DNA from: Allolobophora icterica
Taxonomy: Eukaryota; Annelida; Clitellata; Crassiclitellata; Lumbricidae
Direction of reading: 5' to 3'
Assembly (NCBI GenBank): GCA_963556255.1
Contig: OY744610.1
Coordinates: 65,310,583 to 65,374,582, forward strand
DNA: 64,000 nt
Shown here: positions 22,408 to 33,551 of the stretch, one piece after another
Numbering within the stretch: position 1 is the first letter of the stretch
Layout of the letters: every line of letters starts with the position of its first letter
Translations under genes and position numbers: made by a program
Notes under the pieces: model-generated
Told to the model about the DNA's origin: nothing
The model's input: the letters and a program-made list of their open reading frames with translations, nothing else
The model's database searches: none

Positions 22408-22640
22408 ATATTTTCGTGTAGTAACCAATATAAAGGTGTCTAAACTAAGCTAAGTATAATTTGTTGTAGTAAAATAATGATAACGACATCTGGCGACTGC
22501 CAATGTCTTCAGATTGACCTTAGCTTACTTAAAAGGATATCAGAGTGTGAAAAAGATAAAACATACAAACACCTAGCGGAAGAAAACCGATTTAAACAAC
22601 CTTAGATTATTTCGTATGTTTTATATTCATTTTCTGTAGA
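22408..22640 (-). repeat. TATA/B/A repeat family, copy 3
   Basis: TATATATTTTCG, AAAGGTGTCTAAACTAAG, AACGACATCTGGCGACTGCC, GGATATCAGAGTGTGAAAAAG and AACCTTAGATTATTTCG. The uninterrupted GATATCAGAGTGTG here is the empty-site reference for the MITE at 56423. Confidence 0.75.
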
Positions 22641-22800
22641 AGATGTTATTCTGTGTTTAATAATGCAGGACTATTCAGAAATTAATTGAACGTTTTAATT
22701 GTTAGTTAATTTGACGACGATGAGTCATTACAAAGACGATTAGCGTGTGATTATAGTATGGAAAGACACGGATATAAATGTAGGTCTAATAAGATATTTA

Positions 22801-23560
<760 letters not shown>

Positions 23561-23571
23561 TCGCTCCGATT

Positions 23572-23608
23572 AAACACCTTTTATTAAAGATACCATATTT
23601 CTATAATA
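23572..23608 (+). promoter_or_regulatory. Box B-TATA module
   Basis: AAACACCTTT at 23572-23581 and TATAATAC at 23602 (20 nt between). ATCGCTCCGATT precedes box B, as at 39890. Confidence 0.4.
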
Positions 23609-24354
23609 CCTGATAATTGCGTTGCATTGTTACATTATTGTCCTGTGGGGGTTCAAACTCTAGTGACGGGAACGAATTCGAGTAAACCACAAAATGTAGT
23701 TAAACGCGAAATATTAATGCATAATATCATTCATTAAAGTTTAGGATATATATAGCCCTTTTTGAGTATGAATAATGGTGCTTACCATTAGACACCTTTA
23801 ATTAGAGGCATATGGTGCGCTTAAATAATCATTACTTACTTTCTTCATAATCAAAGCCAAAAACAGTAAAAAGTTGATCGCAGTAATTGCACAAGATAAA
23901 CAAAGACATTGGCTACAATGGGAGGCTCAGAAAGGACCTAGATCCCGTTGAGGAGCGACACCCACGTAGCGATTATTGTAAATTTAAAGTGAAGACAGCC
24001 GAATTACAGTGTTAAAGCAAAGTGATTCTAGATTTGTCCGAAGGTTTATGACATAATACAATTACTGAACTACACTCATTAGTATCAGTATATAACTTTC
24101 TTAACTATAAACTTAACCATATGCGGACAACTGTACCAGTAATGATAATGTATGTAACCGTTAATGAGGAAGGTTCGCAGTGTATTTTAAATCCTGTGTA
24201 ATAATAAACTGTATAATTCCATAAAAACGGTGAGAACTGTTCAAATTTACTTCGGCCTACGTCAGCGGTCTTTGTTGCCATAAGATGTCGTTATAGTCGT
24301 GATCCTCCAGTATAATAATCGAGAATTACGTTCAGTCGCTAGTCGTACTCTGGC

Positions 24355-24440
24355 AGTGCCAGTCCCAAGCCTGAAGAAAGGAGGAGAGAGACGCTAATGA
24401 ATTTCGTTATGACAGTGTCGTTAAATAGCAACTAACCATT
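24355..24440 (+). repeat. CCAGTCCC/GTCGTTAAAT tail block
   Basis: GTGCCAGTCCCAAGCCTGAA, GGAGGAGAGAGACGC, TTATGACAGTGTCGTTAAAT, AGCAACTAACC. It lies inside the long repeat and is matched at 51231. Confidence 0.65.
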
Positions 24441-24483
24441 AAAACGTTCAATTGAGGCTCTTCATTAGCCATTAAGTTTCGAA

Positions 24484-24556
24484 GGCCTTTAAGGCTGGTT
24501 TTGTTTGGCAGATAGGCTCTTTTCCTTTATGATTACGGGAAAGAGCCTTAAAGGCC
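24484..24556. repeat. Nested inverted repeat cluster, conserved in sister copy
   Basis: Outer arms GGCCTTTAAGGCT (24484-24496) and AGCCTTAAAGGCC (24544-24556). Inner, overlapping arms GGCTCTTTTCC (24515-24525) and GGGAAAGAGCC (24537-24547). A third copy of AAGAGCCTTAA follows. The same layout is kept at 51364-51436. Confidence 0.75.
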
Positions 24557-24752
24557 AACGAAAAGAGCCTTAATGACGACAAAATGAACCGTTAACGGTA
24601 CTTTTAAATGGGAAGAAACTGAATTGAATTTAAGAAGGCAGGCAGGCAAGCATACTCTTTGAAAATGGAAATTCTAAGCCATTCGTTATCTCATTCTAGT
24701 TATGTAATTACAGTCTCATGCAAAATAATTTAATCGGGTCGACAGCAGTAGC

Positions 24753-24846
24753 GGCCACAAGATGTCGCTAAACGTTGAACAATATCGCGCGAAATAATAC
24801 GCTCCAATTGCACACCTCTAATTAAAGGTCTCACTGTACTATAATA
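24753..24846 (+). promoter_or_regulatory. Box A-box B-TATA module
   Basis: Box A GCCACAAGATGTCGCTAAAC at about 24754-24773, GCACACCTCT at 24810-24819, TATAATAA at 24840. The A-to-B distance is about 49 nt and B-to-TATA is 20 nt. The sister at 51621-51714 has identical spacings. Confidence 0.45.
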
Positions 24847-25432
24847 ACAGATTATTTGCCCGTAGTTTAATACTGTCATATTTGTAGGTGACCAGAAAGG
24901 ATCTTTTGATGGCCAAATATTTACAGAGCTTCATTTTTAAAATACATCAAGATCAAATATAGAACTTTGCTTACCATATGTGGTATGAAAATAGTTAGAA
25001 CAGTGATCCTGTATGATATCCGCCACTGTATGGTCTTTGTCGCCAAGGATTTTTGATCCAACCTTGAGCAAGTTGTAACCAGATACAGCGCTCATGATAT
25101 TTATTCTCCTTTACATTTAGTATAACAAAATAATCTATGCGAGATTTCCATCTGAGTCTTTAAAAAAAAGCCCCTACAAATTTAACGGTCTATTCTAATT
25201 TTATATCATTTTTCTTAAGAGTGATCAATAATTTAGTTATTTTCGTCGTTTTAGTAAATAAGACTCCACTAGTTTTAGTTAAATGGAAATTTTAGACCAT
25301 TCTCACTACACCAGTCGCCTATTTTATGCGTTGCTTTCTGAAGTCTGTCATGAATTAAGTTTCGGCAAACAACGATGAATCTACATTGAGGAAAATTCTA
25401 CCATTATTATTGAACGAAAAGATAAGTCCTTT

Positions 25433-25466
25433 TATAGCATTGGAAGAAAACGATTTAAAGGTGTCT
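25433..25466 (-). promoter_or_regulatory. Box B-TATA module
   Basis: TATAGC at 25433 and AAAGGTGTCT at 25457-25466. Its near-tandem partner is at 26019/26043 with the same 24-nt distance. Confidence 0.4.
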
Positions 25467-26409
25467 TTGCAGAGTCTTCTTAAAGTTTCTGTGTTTCGTA
25501 ATCGTAATAGTAAACATCAAACTTCTAAAGCGCCACTCTAACGGAAAGCGCAGGGCACAGGCTTATTCACGTGCGCTGCGTCAGGTCAGAGAGGTTTTCT
25601 AAAAGGGTAGTCGAACGGAGGTCCGAGTCTGGTTTTCAGGGAGCCCGATCCAGAGAGAAGGCAGAGAGCTGCTAAGGTGGAAGATCAGATGAGTCCGGGT
25701 AAGAATTCTTCAGAGTGCGGGCAATGGCGCAGTTAGAAGCTGCATTGCGGAGTCGGAGAGAAATATACAGCGCGAAAGATTAGAGGATTTGATTTCTTTT
25801 TTCTTAAGAATGATCAATAATTTACTTATTTTCCTCCTTCTAGTAGATAGGACGCCAGTGGTTTTGGTTAAATAGAAATTTTAAACCATTCTCATTACAT
25901 CAGTCGTCTATTTTATCCATTGCTTTCTGAAGTCTGTCATGAATTAAGTTTCGGCAAACAACGATGACTCTACAAAGGGGAAAGATTTTTCCAATTGAAC
26001 GAAAATGATGAGTCCTTTTATAGCTTTGGAAGGACACGATTTAAAGGTGTCTTTGCAGAGTATTTTTAAATGTTTATAGTTTCTGTGTTTCGTAATCGTA
26101 ATATTAAACCTCAAACTTCTAACGAGCTACTCTAAGGGAACGCGCAGGGCACAAGCTTATTCACTAGCGCTGCGCCAGGTCAGAGATTTTTTCTAAAAGG
26201 GTAGTGCGAAAGCTTAGAGAAATAAAGGTGTCTCAAGGTTCAAATATTCGCCTGGGCATAAATTTGGTTCAAGATTTCTGCACCATCTTGACCCCTTAGC
26301 CAAATCAGCTATAATGAGTACACTTACCGCAGCTAATAAAACGAAGTCGCTAACACTTCATATTCATGGCTGCCTCTCAGCCTAGCTTCAGTGACGGCGC
26401 TTCTTCTTC

Positions 26410-27080
26410 TCTACATAATACGTATAACAAGACGTTAGTTTGCAAGAAGTTACATCACAGATATTCTGCTTTTGGCTGTTGTTACTAGACGACGCGTCAA
26501 ATATGCAATTTAAATAGCCGATGTTTAATTCGTTTAAAAGGTGTGTTATTATAACCACTTATTTTGTAGTACTGGAGTTTGTGCTAACTGAACGACATGT
26601 AGCGGCTTCTGGATCATCTCAAAGAGCATGACAGAAATTGTTTAGGTTAATTACGGAACACTAACTCTTCTACATAGAAATATTTTGGCAGGGTTAAAGT
26701 TTACTTTACCCTGATAGCGATATGTTGATCTCTGCTGGGAACGTTTCGAGCCCCATTTGGATAAATGGACCCCACATGGAATTATGAGCCCCACTACTAG
26801 TTTTGTCTAACGTCACGTGGTAGAAACCTTCCGTTCTAAATCCCCCAAAATAATTTTGTACTCCACAAAGAGGAAGAGCTTTGCAACGTAACATTAGCCG
26901 AGTATCTTATTAGTTTCCGATTTTAAGCCACATCTTGACGGAAGCCATAGGAGAAGATGAGTTTATTTTCTTAGCCTCGGCAGATGAGGGCGGATGGCCA
27001 GTCCTCTCCCTCGACGTCTCAACCTTCCATTGACAGTGTGCGGTCAATGTACTCATTATAGCCACGTTCGCTAGTGGGCG
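26410..27080 (-). repeat. Dispersed repeat, sister of 7660-8340
   Basis: Starts at the sharp junction after CTTCTTCTCTACA at about 26416 and carries AATAGC at 26513 and AAAGGTGTGT at 26537 (24 nt apart). It ends in a headless SINE body (CCAGTCCTCTCCCTCGACG) at about 26968-27080. Confidence 0.7.
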
Positions 27081-27089
27081 CAGGTGGAG

Positions 27090-27290
27090 CAGAAAACTTG
27101 ATGGAAATTTCTTCCATCTCAGTTGTGGCTGATCGCAGAAATCTTCGTTCTACGTCACGAGGTGAACTAGTTGTTCGCTTTGCACGCACTTCGGATCTGC
27201 AACGTCGGACTTTTCCAGTGATTGGGCGGACTACGTGGAAAAACCTTCCTTCAGCTCTTCCTTTTCTTTTAATCAGTGACATACATTTTT
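27090..27290 (+). pseudogene. CR1/L2-like LINE C-terminal fragment
   Basis: The plus-strand frame reads NLRSTSRGELVVRF and TFPVIGRTTWKNLPSALPF. This matches the end of CR1/L2-like polymerases (a LRS..G.L.VPR stretch, then FSV.GP..WN.LP). Only the last 60 or so residues remain. A more broken relative is at 62540-62660. Confidence 0.6.
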
Positions 27291-27439
27291 ACGCAGAAAC
27301 CTCTTTAATTTTTATCTCCCAACGGGAACAGATATGATGATCGTCAAAATGGCCAAATACATGTTCAAATGGAAAAGAACACATGCACACCCGTTTTTAC
27401 TTGAAATATATAATATATATAAACGAACACGTACGCGAA

Positions 27440-29686
27440 CACGGTCGGGTGCCGTTACTAAAACCGACCAAAAATGCATCATTGCCAGAGTCATATCGAC
27501 CAATCTCATTAACATCCACAATTTGCAAAGTCATGGAAAAGATGGTAACCAATCGTCTGCAGTGGTTTCTAGAAAGGAATAATCTTCTTAGTAAAAATCA
27601 AACTGGCTTCCGAAAAAACAAAAGTACCGTACATCACATTCTCCGATTACATGACTACATCTTAAAAAAGTTAAAAAATAAGGAAAGCGTGCTAGCTGTC
27701 TTCATTGACTTCGAAAGAGCGTACGACATGCTGCACGTACCGACACTCCTCCATAAATTACAGAATATTGGAATAACGGGTCACACGTTTAACTGGATTA
27801 AAAGCTTTCTGTCCAATCGAACATTCCAAGTGAAAGTCGGAGCCGAACTATCCGATAAATACATTCAGGAAAACGGAACACCACAAGGTTCCATTATTTC
27901 GCCGGTACTATTTTTACTAATGATAAACGATATTCCCCCAGGCCTGAACGGAGTTGATATGACACTATTTGCTGACGATAGTGCCATATATGTCGGCCAC
28001 CGAAACATTAAAACTATAGAAGACAAAATACAATCGTCACTAAACGAAATCCATGAGTGGTGTGATAAAAACGGCTTCAAAATCTCAATAAATAAAACCA
28101 CGGCAGTTCTCTTTTCATATGCACGCTCTAAACCGAAAATCGACCTCAAGCTTGGTAAGAAGTCCATAAAACTTGAGAAGACGGCTAAATTCCTGGGAGT
28201 GGTTTTCGACAACAAGTTAACATGGAATGCACACATAAATTATATCGTTGAAAAGTGCAAACGACGACTCAATCTAATGAGAGCTGTGTCAGGGTACACG
28301 TGGGGAGCGTCCAAGAGGACATTAATGACTATCTATAGGACATTAATTCGACCGATATTGGAGTATGGTGATATAGCTTTTTCAACAGCAAACAAGACTT
28401 CACTGGCAAAACTTACATCCATTCAAACTGAAGCACTGAGGCTATGCTGCGGAGCTGCCAAAGGAACCCCTGCATCTGCTTTACAAAATGAGTGTGGCGA
28501 AGTACCGCTGCATTTAAGATACCTGCAGAACGCTCTGAAATTCAGCACCAAAATCAAAGGCAGTGAACCCAGCCCAATTAGTAACACACTACAGCCACAC
28601 TGGACGAATGAATATAAGACTAGACATAGCAAATTCAAATCCATCTATACACGAACCTCTGAGTGCCTATCATCATTAAACATGCCTTTCAAAGGTCCAT
28701 CCTTTCCTCATACTCCACCCTGGTTAAATAAACCCATAAAGGTTAATACCAGCCTTCGAAAGTCAGAAAGCAAAAAGGTAGACCATCCCGATGGTATAAA
28801 ACAATTAGTGATGGAGACAATACAAGAATACCAGCATCACACATGTATATACACAGATGGGTCAAAAGCGGGCAATGTAGCTGCTGCAGCCTTTGTCATA
28901 CCCAGCGAGCATGTATATGGCACAATGAGACTATGCGATTATTCGAGTGTGTACGCTGCGGAATTGACGGCGATAAAGGAAGCTCTACAGTGGATCGCTG
29001 AAAATGACAGTGAAAAGCGCCACTTTGTAATATTTTCTGATTCATTAAGCGTAGTAACATCCCTCAAAAGATCCATATCAAAATCCAGACCCACATTGCT
29101 TGATGAAACCATTGGAGTGTATAATGGCATTGCATTGAGTACGGTCGAGGTAGTCTGGATACCTAGTCATCTGGATATCGAAGGCAATGAAATAGCTGAT
29201 AGGCTAGCTAAGGAATCTCTTACCAGTACTCAGATAAACTCCACTAAATACCTAGAACTGTCCGAAGTTTACTTAATGATAGACTCTTATGTAATTAACA
29301 AATGGCAAACGGAATACACAAATGACCAGAGGGGACAATTCTACAAGGCTCTATATCCCACTGTTAACACTAACATTAAGTACATAGACTACAATCGGAG
29401 AAAAGAAGTGCAATTAACGAGGTTGAGATTGGGACATGTAAATTTAAATAACAGATTGTACAATCTCAAAATACATCCCACTGGCCTATGTGACATGTGC
29501 AACGTGCAGGAAACAACATCACATCTGCTACTACATTGTCAGAAAGAACACATTGCACAGACACTTCGTGAGAAGTGTGCCTCTAAGCATTTGGATGTGA
29601 ATTTGAAAAATATTTTATGTAACACTGATTTGCAAAATGTGCTATATGGCGTGATTGCATGCATCTATAAAGACCGCATCCTGTAG
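27440..29686 (+). CDS. Reverse transcriptase-RNase H polyprotein (I-like clade), N-terminus missing
   Basis: One uninterrupted frame; the Met at 27383 is probably in flanking DNA and is taken as residue 1. SYRPISLTS at 37-45, RT motif A FIDFERAYD at 107-115, motif B GTPQGSIISPVLF at 165-177, motif C FADD at 196-199. An RNase H domain follows with Asp492 (TDGS), Glu527 (AAELTAI), Asp553 (FSDS) and Asp606 (NEIADRLA), so all four catalytic positions are present. The end carries CX2CX7HX4C (C703, C706, H714, C719). Having RNase H places it in the I/Nimb/Jockey-related group rather than RTE or CR1. No stop or frameshift over about 2.2 kb indicates recent insertion. Confidence 0.92.
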   Translation, partial: HGRVPLLKPTKNASLPESYRPISLTSTICKVMEKMVTNRLQWFLERNNLLSKNQTGFRKNKSTVHHILRLHDYILKKLKNKESVLAVFIDFERAYDMLHVPTLLHKLQNIGITGHTFNWIKSFLSNRTFQVKVGAELSDKYIQENGTPQGSIISPVLFLLMINDIPPGLNGVDMTLFADDSAIYVGHRNIKTIEDKIQSSLNEIHEWCDKNGFKISINKTTAVLFSYARSKPKIDLKLGKKSIKLEKTAKFLGVVFDNKLTWNAHINYIVEKCKRRLNLMRAVSGYTWGASKRTLMTIYRTLIRPILEYGDIAFSTANKTSLAKLTSIQTEALRLCCGAAKGTPASALQNECGEVPLHLRYLQNALKFSTKIKGSEPSPISNTLQPHWTNEYKTRHSKFKSIYTRTSECLSSLNMPFKGPSFPHTPPWLNKPIKVNTSLRKSESKKVDHPDGIKQLVMETIQEYQHHTCIYTDGSKAGNVAAAAFVIPSEHVYGTMRLCDYSSVYAAELTAIKEALQWIAENDSEKRHFVIFSDSLSVVTSLKRSISKSRPTLLDETIGVYNGIALSTVEVVWIPSHLDIEGNEIADRLAKESLTSTQINSTKYLELSEVYLMIDSYVINKWQTEYTNDQRGQFYKALYPTVNTNIKYIDYNRRKEVQLTRLRLGHVNLNNRLYNLKIHPTGLCDMCNVQETTSHLLLHCQKEHIAQTLREKCASKHLDVNLKNILCNTDLQNVLYGVIACIYKDRIL

Positions 29687-30030
29687 TATAGGACTTCATC
29701 TCAATACCACACAACTATACTTGTACACATTAGGTCACCTGAGGTCAAACGTACCCTCAAGTGCACCAGACCAAAGACAAAGCACCAACACAGGGCCACA
29801 ACATACAACATGCGGCAGGCACAGCCGAGGACTCCGGCTCAGCCCCTTCGTTCTGACCGGCTGGGTCATGACCTGGGAAATCTCACACTGCCTCTCGGCT
29901 GACGTCGGTAGACAACCTCGGCTGGAGCTAAGAGTCCGATAACATGTTGACTGATGAGAATGACCCACTTAAAGAACTCTCGGGCAGTATATTAACATTC
30001 TCAACATATAAACGAATATACATGCCCCTG
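27450..30030 (+). mobile_element. I-like non-LTR retrotransposon, 5'-truncated
   Basis: Homology to the RT family starts near 27450 (GTGCCGTTACTAAAACCGAC, encoding VPLLKPT), so ORF1 and the endonuclease are absent. After the stop at 29686 comes a GC-richer 3' region of about 300 bp, then a (CATA)n tract from about 30038, which may be the 3' tail or a target microsatellite. I could not find a target-site duplication. Confidence 0.75.
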
Positions 30031-30037
30031 TACATAC

Positions 30038-30206
30038 AAACGTACATACATACATACATACATACATACATACATACATACATACATACATACATACATA
30101 CATACATACATACATACATACATACATACATACATACATACATACATGCATGCATGCATGCATGCATGCATGCATAGGCTACATACATACATACATACAT
30201 ACATAC
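30038..30206. repeat. (CATA)n-(CATG)n-(CATA)n microsatellite
   Basis: A CATA run to about 30146, a CATG run to about 30174, an interruption, and a further CATA run to 30206. All four overlapping frames are Cys/Met/Tyr/Val or Ile/His/Thr repeats and are not genes. Confidence 0.95.
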
Positions 30207-30253
30207 AAACCACTATTAGGGCCTATTACAGGCTACGCTAAGAAATTCAATAG

Positions 30254-30269
30254 CCTATAGCGCTATAGG
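30254..30269. repeat. Perfect 16-bp palindrome CCTATAGCGCTATAGG
   Basis: Self-complementary over 16 bp in otherwise unremarkable sequence. Function unknown. Confidence 0.8.
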
Positions 30270-31060
30270 ACACTCATTCGATTATTACATTTGAACGACC
30301 TTATGTTGTAAAATGGCATTATCCTGACTAGATTGTGTAAATAGCGCACAAATGAAAATCGTGTTTAAAGTTGTACAGAGGCAGAGTCACGCGCTTGTTT
30401 AGGGACGTGGGAGAAATTCGGTTAGAGTGATGGGAACAGTTAGGGAGCGTGACACTGTCTGAAAGTAATACATCGCTGTAAATAATCTTAAACGCTCCTG
30501 TATACGCCACATATAAATAGATATGCAACCTTCTATTCGTGTATATGTATATGCCCATATATGTACGTATTTCTATACGTCAAACTAAAATTCTTGTTTA
30601 TTAATGGTCTGTGCCTAGACCTATAATTATACTAAATAACGTTTATACAGTTTACTTGAATTTCTGTTAGAAATGTTTAACATAATCATAAATGGTTCTT
30701 GTACATATTACTAGTAACTGAAATCGAGACTCAAATATGTTAGCTACCGAAACAGTTTAAAGAAAATCGTGTTAACGAACTGTATAGTTTAAATGTGCAT
30801 GCTGTTTGTAAAATTGCAAATGTACGATGTTTGATATGACGTCAGCGGCCGATGTTGTCATGAGATGTCATTAAACTGATGGTTAAAAAAAAAAAAAAAA
30901 GAACACTTGAATGTCCTGGAGCGATGATAGAAAAACTAAAATCCATTGTAGAAAGTTTCATAAAATGAACTGAAATATAATTATTATCTCTAAAGATGTC
31001 AACGACCATTTTAGACATAAGACATCGCTAAGCTTTGAAAAAATAATAACAGAGTCGATT
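30270..31060. other. Gene-free stretch
   Basis: Contains a box A copy (GTCAGCGGCC, then CATGAGATGTCATTAAAC) at about 30841-30876 and a 16-bp A run at about 30886. No coding sequence. Confidence 0.4.
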
Positions 31061-31067
31061 TTGAGCA

Positions 31068-31150
31068 TACTGGTGGGGCGTGGTGTCTCAGTGGCAAGTT
31101 CGACGCCTTGTGACCGGAGGGTTGCAGGTTTGAATCCCACTCTAGCCGCT
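31068..31150 (+). mobile_element. tRNA-derived SINE head
   Basis: GGGGCGTGGTGTCTCAGTGG gives an A box (TGTCTCAGTGG) and GCAGGTTTGAATCCCA a near-perfect B box, about 38 nt apart. It joins directly to a box B fragment (CAGACCTTTAATTGC) at about 31155. A real tRNA gene is unlikely because the acceptor arms do not pair. Confidence 0.65.
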
Positions 31151-31299
31151 GCGTACAGACCTTTAATTGCACACATCTCAGCTGTATAATAATCGTCAAT
31201 GCCTGCATGCCCTAGGTTCTATCCAGGTGTGTTCCTCCGTACCTATAAGACCTCGTTAAACACAGAAATACATAAGTAATCGTTCGATGTTTCTACATT

Positions 31300-31780
31300 T
31301 CATCAGAGCAGTCCCTTAAGATACCAGAGAGGTAATAGGCGAGTACGTTTTCGTCTTTGTTGCTTCCTTCCAGGCTTCAAGATACATGCGCACACAAATG
31401 GCGGCTTTCAATGGAGCTTCAGCGGACAGAGGTTCGTATACTTTTCCCAATTCATAACGAATGTTGTGTGCGTTAACTTCTTCAACCAATTCTATGAAAA
31501 GACGATTCTCTGTCGATCGTTCCATAGGATCAGAGCTGACAGTTACCTCACCGCTGCGTCGTATCAGAGGGGTTGTCCAGAAATATCAAATGGAAAAATC
31601 CAAGCCCGGTTGCTAGAGAGACCAGAGAGAGAAGGCAGATTTCCATTGGCATTACTTAGATGTGGCCCGTAATGGTCCTATTTGGGTTCCATATTGAAAT
31701 ATGGATCCTATGTGGACTCCATATGCAAGATGGGTGTTGTTAAGGTCGAGAACTATCGGACGGAAGATCAGATGAGTTAG
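31300..31780 (+). repeat. Dispersed repeat family of 3655, copy 2
   Basis: GGCGAGTACGTTTTCGTC, CACACAAATGGCGGCTTTCA, CGATTCTCTGTCGATCGTTC and GGGGTTGTCCAGAAATATC in the same order as copies 1 and 4. No coding potential. Confidence 0.7.
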
Positions 31781-32089
31781 GATAGGAATTCTTGAAGAAA
31801 TGAGACTCCAGTTTGAGTGGAAGACCCCGGGCGGGAGTGATTGATAGAGGAGCCTGAGGTAGATGATGGAGGGTATGTGGCACTGATGATGGAGGAACCG
31901 AGGATTCGAGAGGGAGCTCGTTACAGAGTCGCGGTGCAGTATTGGATATTGCTGGGTTGGAGAACTTGAGAACTTGTGGCTGACGGGACCGTAAATGTCG
32001 ATCTCATCTCTGAAGGAAAGCAATTTCTACGTTTAAGTTTAAGGAAATAGTCATAGGCCTACATCAGTAGTTTTCACATATTTGTACAG

Positions 32090-32560
32090 TGAAGTGCATA
32101 AATATCATAGTTGTACCATTCTGCCATCTACTTGCTGGAATCTCTTGAGTAGTTCGCATCACCCTAATTGGGAAACACTGATTGATCGAATTAAACACCT
32201 TTAATTGTTTGCTTACTTGCAATATAAAATCTGTCAATCGCATTTAGTCGCTAGATTTTAATCAGTTCAGGTCTCCAGCTATAAAATGCCGTTAAACTTT
32301 GGAATACATAATCGTTGGATGTTCCTACATTTAAAAAAGCAGTAACTTGAGATACCCTGGGACTCCCAGCAGACGGTATTAGGCGAGTACGGTTTTCGTC
32401 TTTGTTGCTTCCTTCCAGGCTTCCAGATGCATTCGCACACAAATGGCGACTTTCATAGGAGCTTCAGCGGACAGAGATTCGTATACGTTGCCCAATTCAA
32501 AACGAATATTGCGTTCGTTAACTTCTCCAATAGGACCCCAACCAATTCTATAAAAAGATG
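32090..32560 (+). repeat. Dispersed repeat family of 3655, copy 3
   Basis: Begins with a module: AAACACCTTT at 32193-32202 and TATAAAAT at 32223 (20 nt between), then GTCAATCGC. Continues with GGCGAGTACGGTTTTCGTC at about 32382 and CAAATGGCGACTTTCA. Confidence 0.7.
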
Positions 32561-32639
32561 TGGCCCGTATTGGCTCTATGTGGGTTCCACATGAAAATAT
32601 CGATTCTACGTGGAGTCCATAGTAAAGCTTTAGAATAAT

Positions 32640-33550
32640 ACGGCATTTAATAATTAGCCGACTTTTTCTGTGGCATGGAAGTAACCAGGCAGCATCCGTC
32701 CTACGCATATATAGCATCGTTTAACTATTTTCAAAAGGTGTCTAAAGAGAACACAGTAACCAATCGGCCGCCGTGTCCCTTGAACTCTAACCCTAACGCA
32801 ATTCATTGGCTGCCTGTTTGCTAGATTAATGAGTCTATAATTTCTTAGTTTAAAGGTGATAGTTGACAAATTCCACAGGCTATTTCGAGAACTCTGCTGC
32901 AGCATCTCAGGTGTGACTGGCCGCGGAAACTTCGCTCTGCACCAATTTTCGAAGATGCACCGTCGTGCTTTTTCAGTGGTTGGACAGGCACCTCGGACTG
33001 AACGATATTCCTGGTGGTCGACGTGGAACAACCTTAATTCAGAGCTGCCTTTTCCAACCAGTGATTCTTCAAGCACCTTTGACAAACATTTAAAATGTAT
33101 TCCCAATCGCCGGAATTGGAATGGGATCGCCTCTGAGAAGGTATCTTTGAGAGACGTTGTTGGAATCCTCTGAATATAGGAATGACTGAACGAATAAATT
33201 AATTTATTAAACAAACGCTATACAGAAACGTATAGACGCAATATTTTCAACAGATTAATTTTGCAAAAGTTTTACAAACCATCGCTTGCTGAAAATCTAT
33301 AAGTATATAAATTTCAACAGTGAGTTCTTACGATGACATTGTAATTTTTGCACACCTTTTCTTTAAGGTAAGTACTTCCGATATAAATCTCAGAATTGTA
33401 AAACAGTAATAAATTATCTCTATATGTGCTGCCATGTAAGATGGTCGTTAAAGAAGCAAGGCTTAGGACCGAATCGTAATCTGTTAATGCAAAGCTACGC
33501 GTTTTTCTGTAGTGACCGCCTCCTTCACCACCGCTGTCCGTTTGAATGGG
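32640..33550 (-). repeat. Dispersed repeat, sister of 53880-55310
   Basis: TATAGC at 32710 and AAAGGTGTCT at 32734 (24 nt apart). CAATCGGCC(G/A)(C/T)(C/G)GTGTC, then a LINE C-terminal fragment, then AAAGTTTTACAAACCAT(C/T)GCTT and AGATGGTCGTTAAA. CTGTTAATGCAAAGC at 33481 is the empty site for the TTAA MITE at 54788. Confidence 0.75.
32850..33110 (+). pseudogene. CR1/L2-like LINE C-terminal fragment
   Basis: The frame reads HRRAFSVVGQA, STWNNLNSELPF and SSSTFDKHLK, matching the polymerase tail motif (RAFSV.GP..WN.LP...S...F...LK). The same fragment is at 54080-54330, so it was already part of the repeat before that duplicated. Confidence 0.6.
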
Positions 33551-33551
33551 T

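Larger units (their letters stand above)
23890..26415. repeat. Long dispersed repeat, copy A (sister 50755-52855)
   Basis: Collinear with the 50.8 kb copy: GATAAACAAAGACATTGGC, CTACACTCATTAGTATCAG, box A, a CCAGTCCC tail block, an inverted-repeat cluster, an A/B/TATA module, GAGCAAGTTGTAACCAGATA and the TATAGCATTGGAAG module. Copy A has an extra, partly tandem unit (about 25792-26220) repeating 25190-25790. No coding sequence is seen, so it is best read as a non-autonomous element or old duplication. Confidence 0.75.

Noticed and set aside
26706..26894. Frame 26706-26894 and its relative 7780-8025 as a conserved small protein
   Set aside because: The two sister repeats do not keep a common frame; similarity is at the DNA level only.
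27865..28236. Minus-strand frames inside the I-like LINE
   Set aside because: Antisense shadows of the RT frame, with no recognisable motif.
29928..30213. Overlapping Cys-Met-Tyr-Val and Ile-His-Thr frames
   Set aside because: Translations of (CATA)n and (CATG)n.
31068..31150. Functional tRNA gene
   Set aside because: A and B boxes are present, but acceptor and T arms do not pair and there is no terminator T-run; it fits a SINE head. The same applies to 13583, 15150, 41300 and 49800.
31652..32023. 123-codon minus-strand frame
   Set aside because: No domain, lies in a dispersed repeat, and the composition fits a chance frame.
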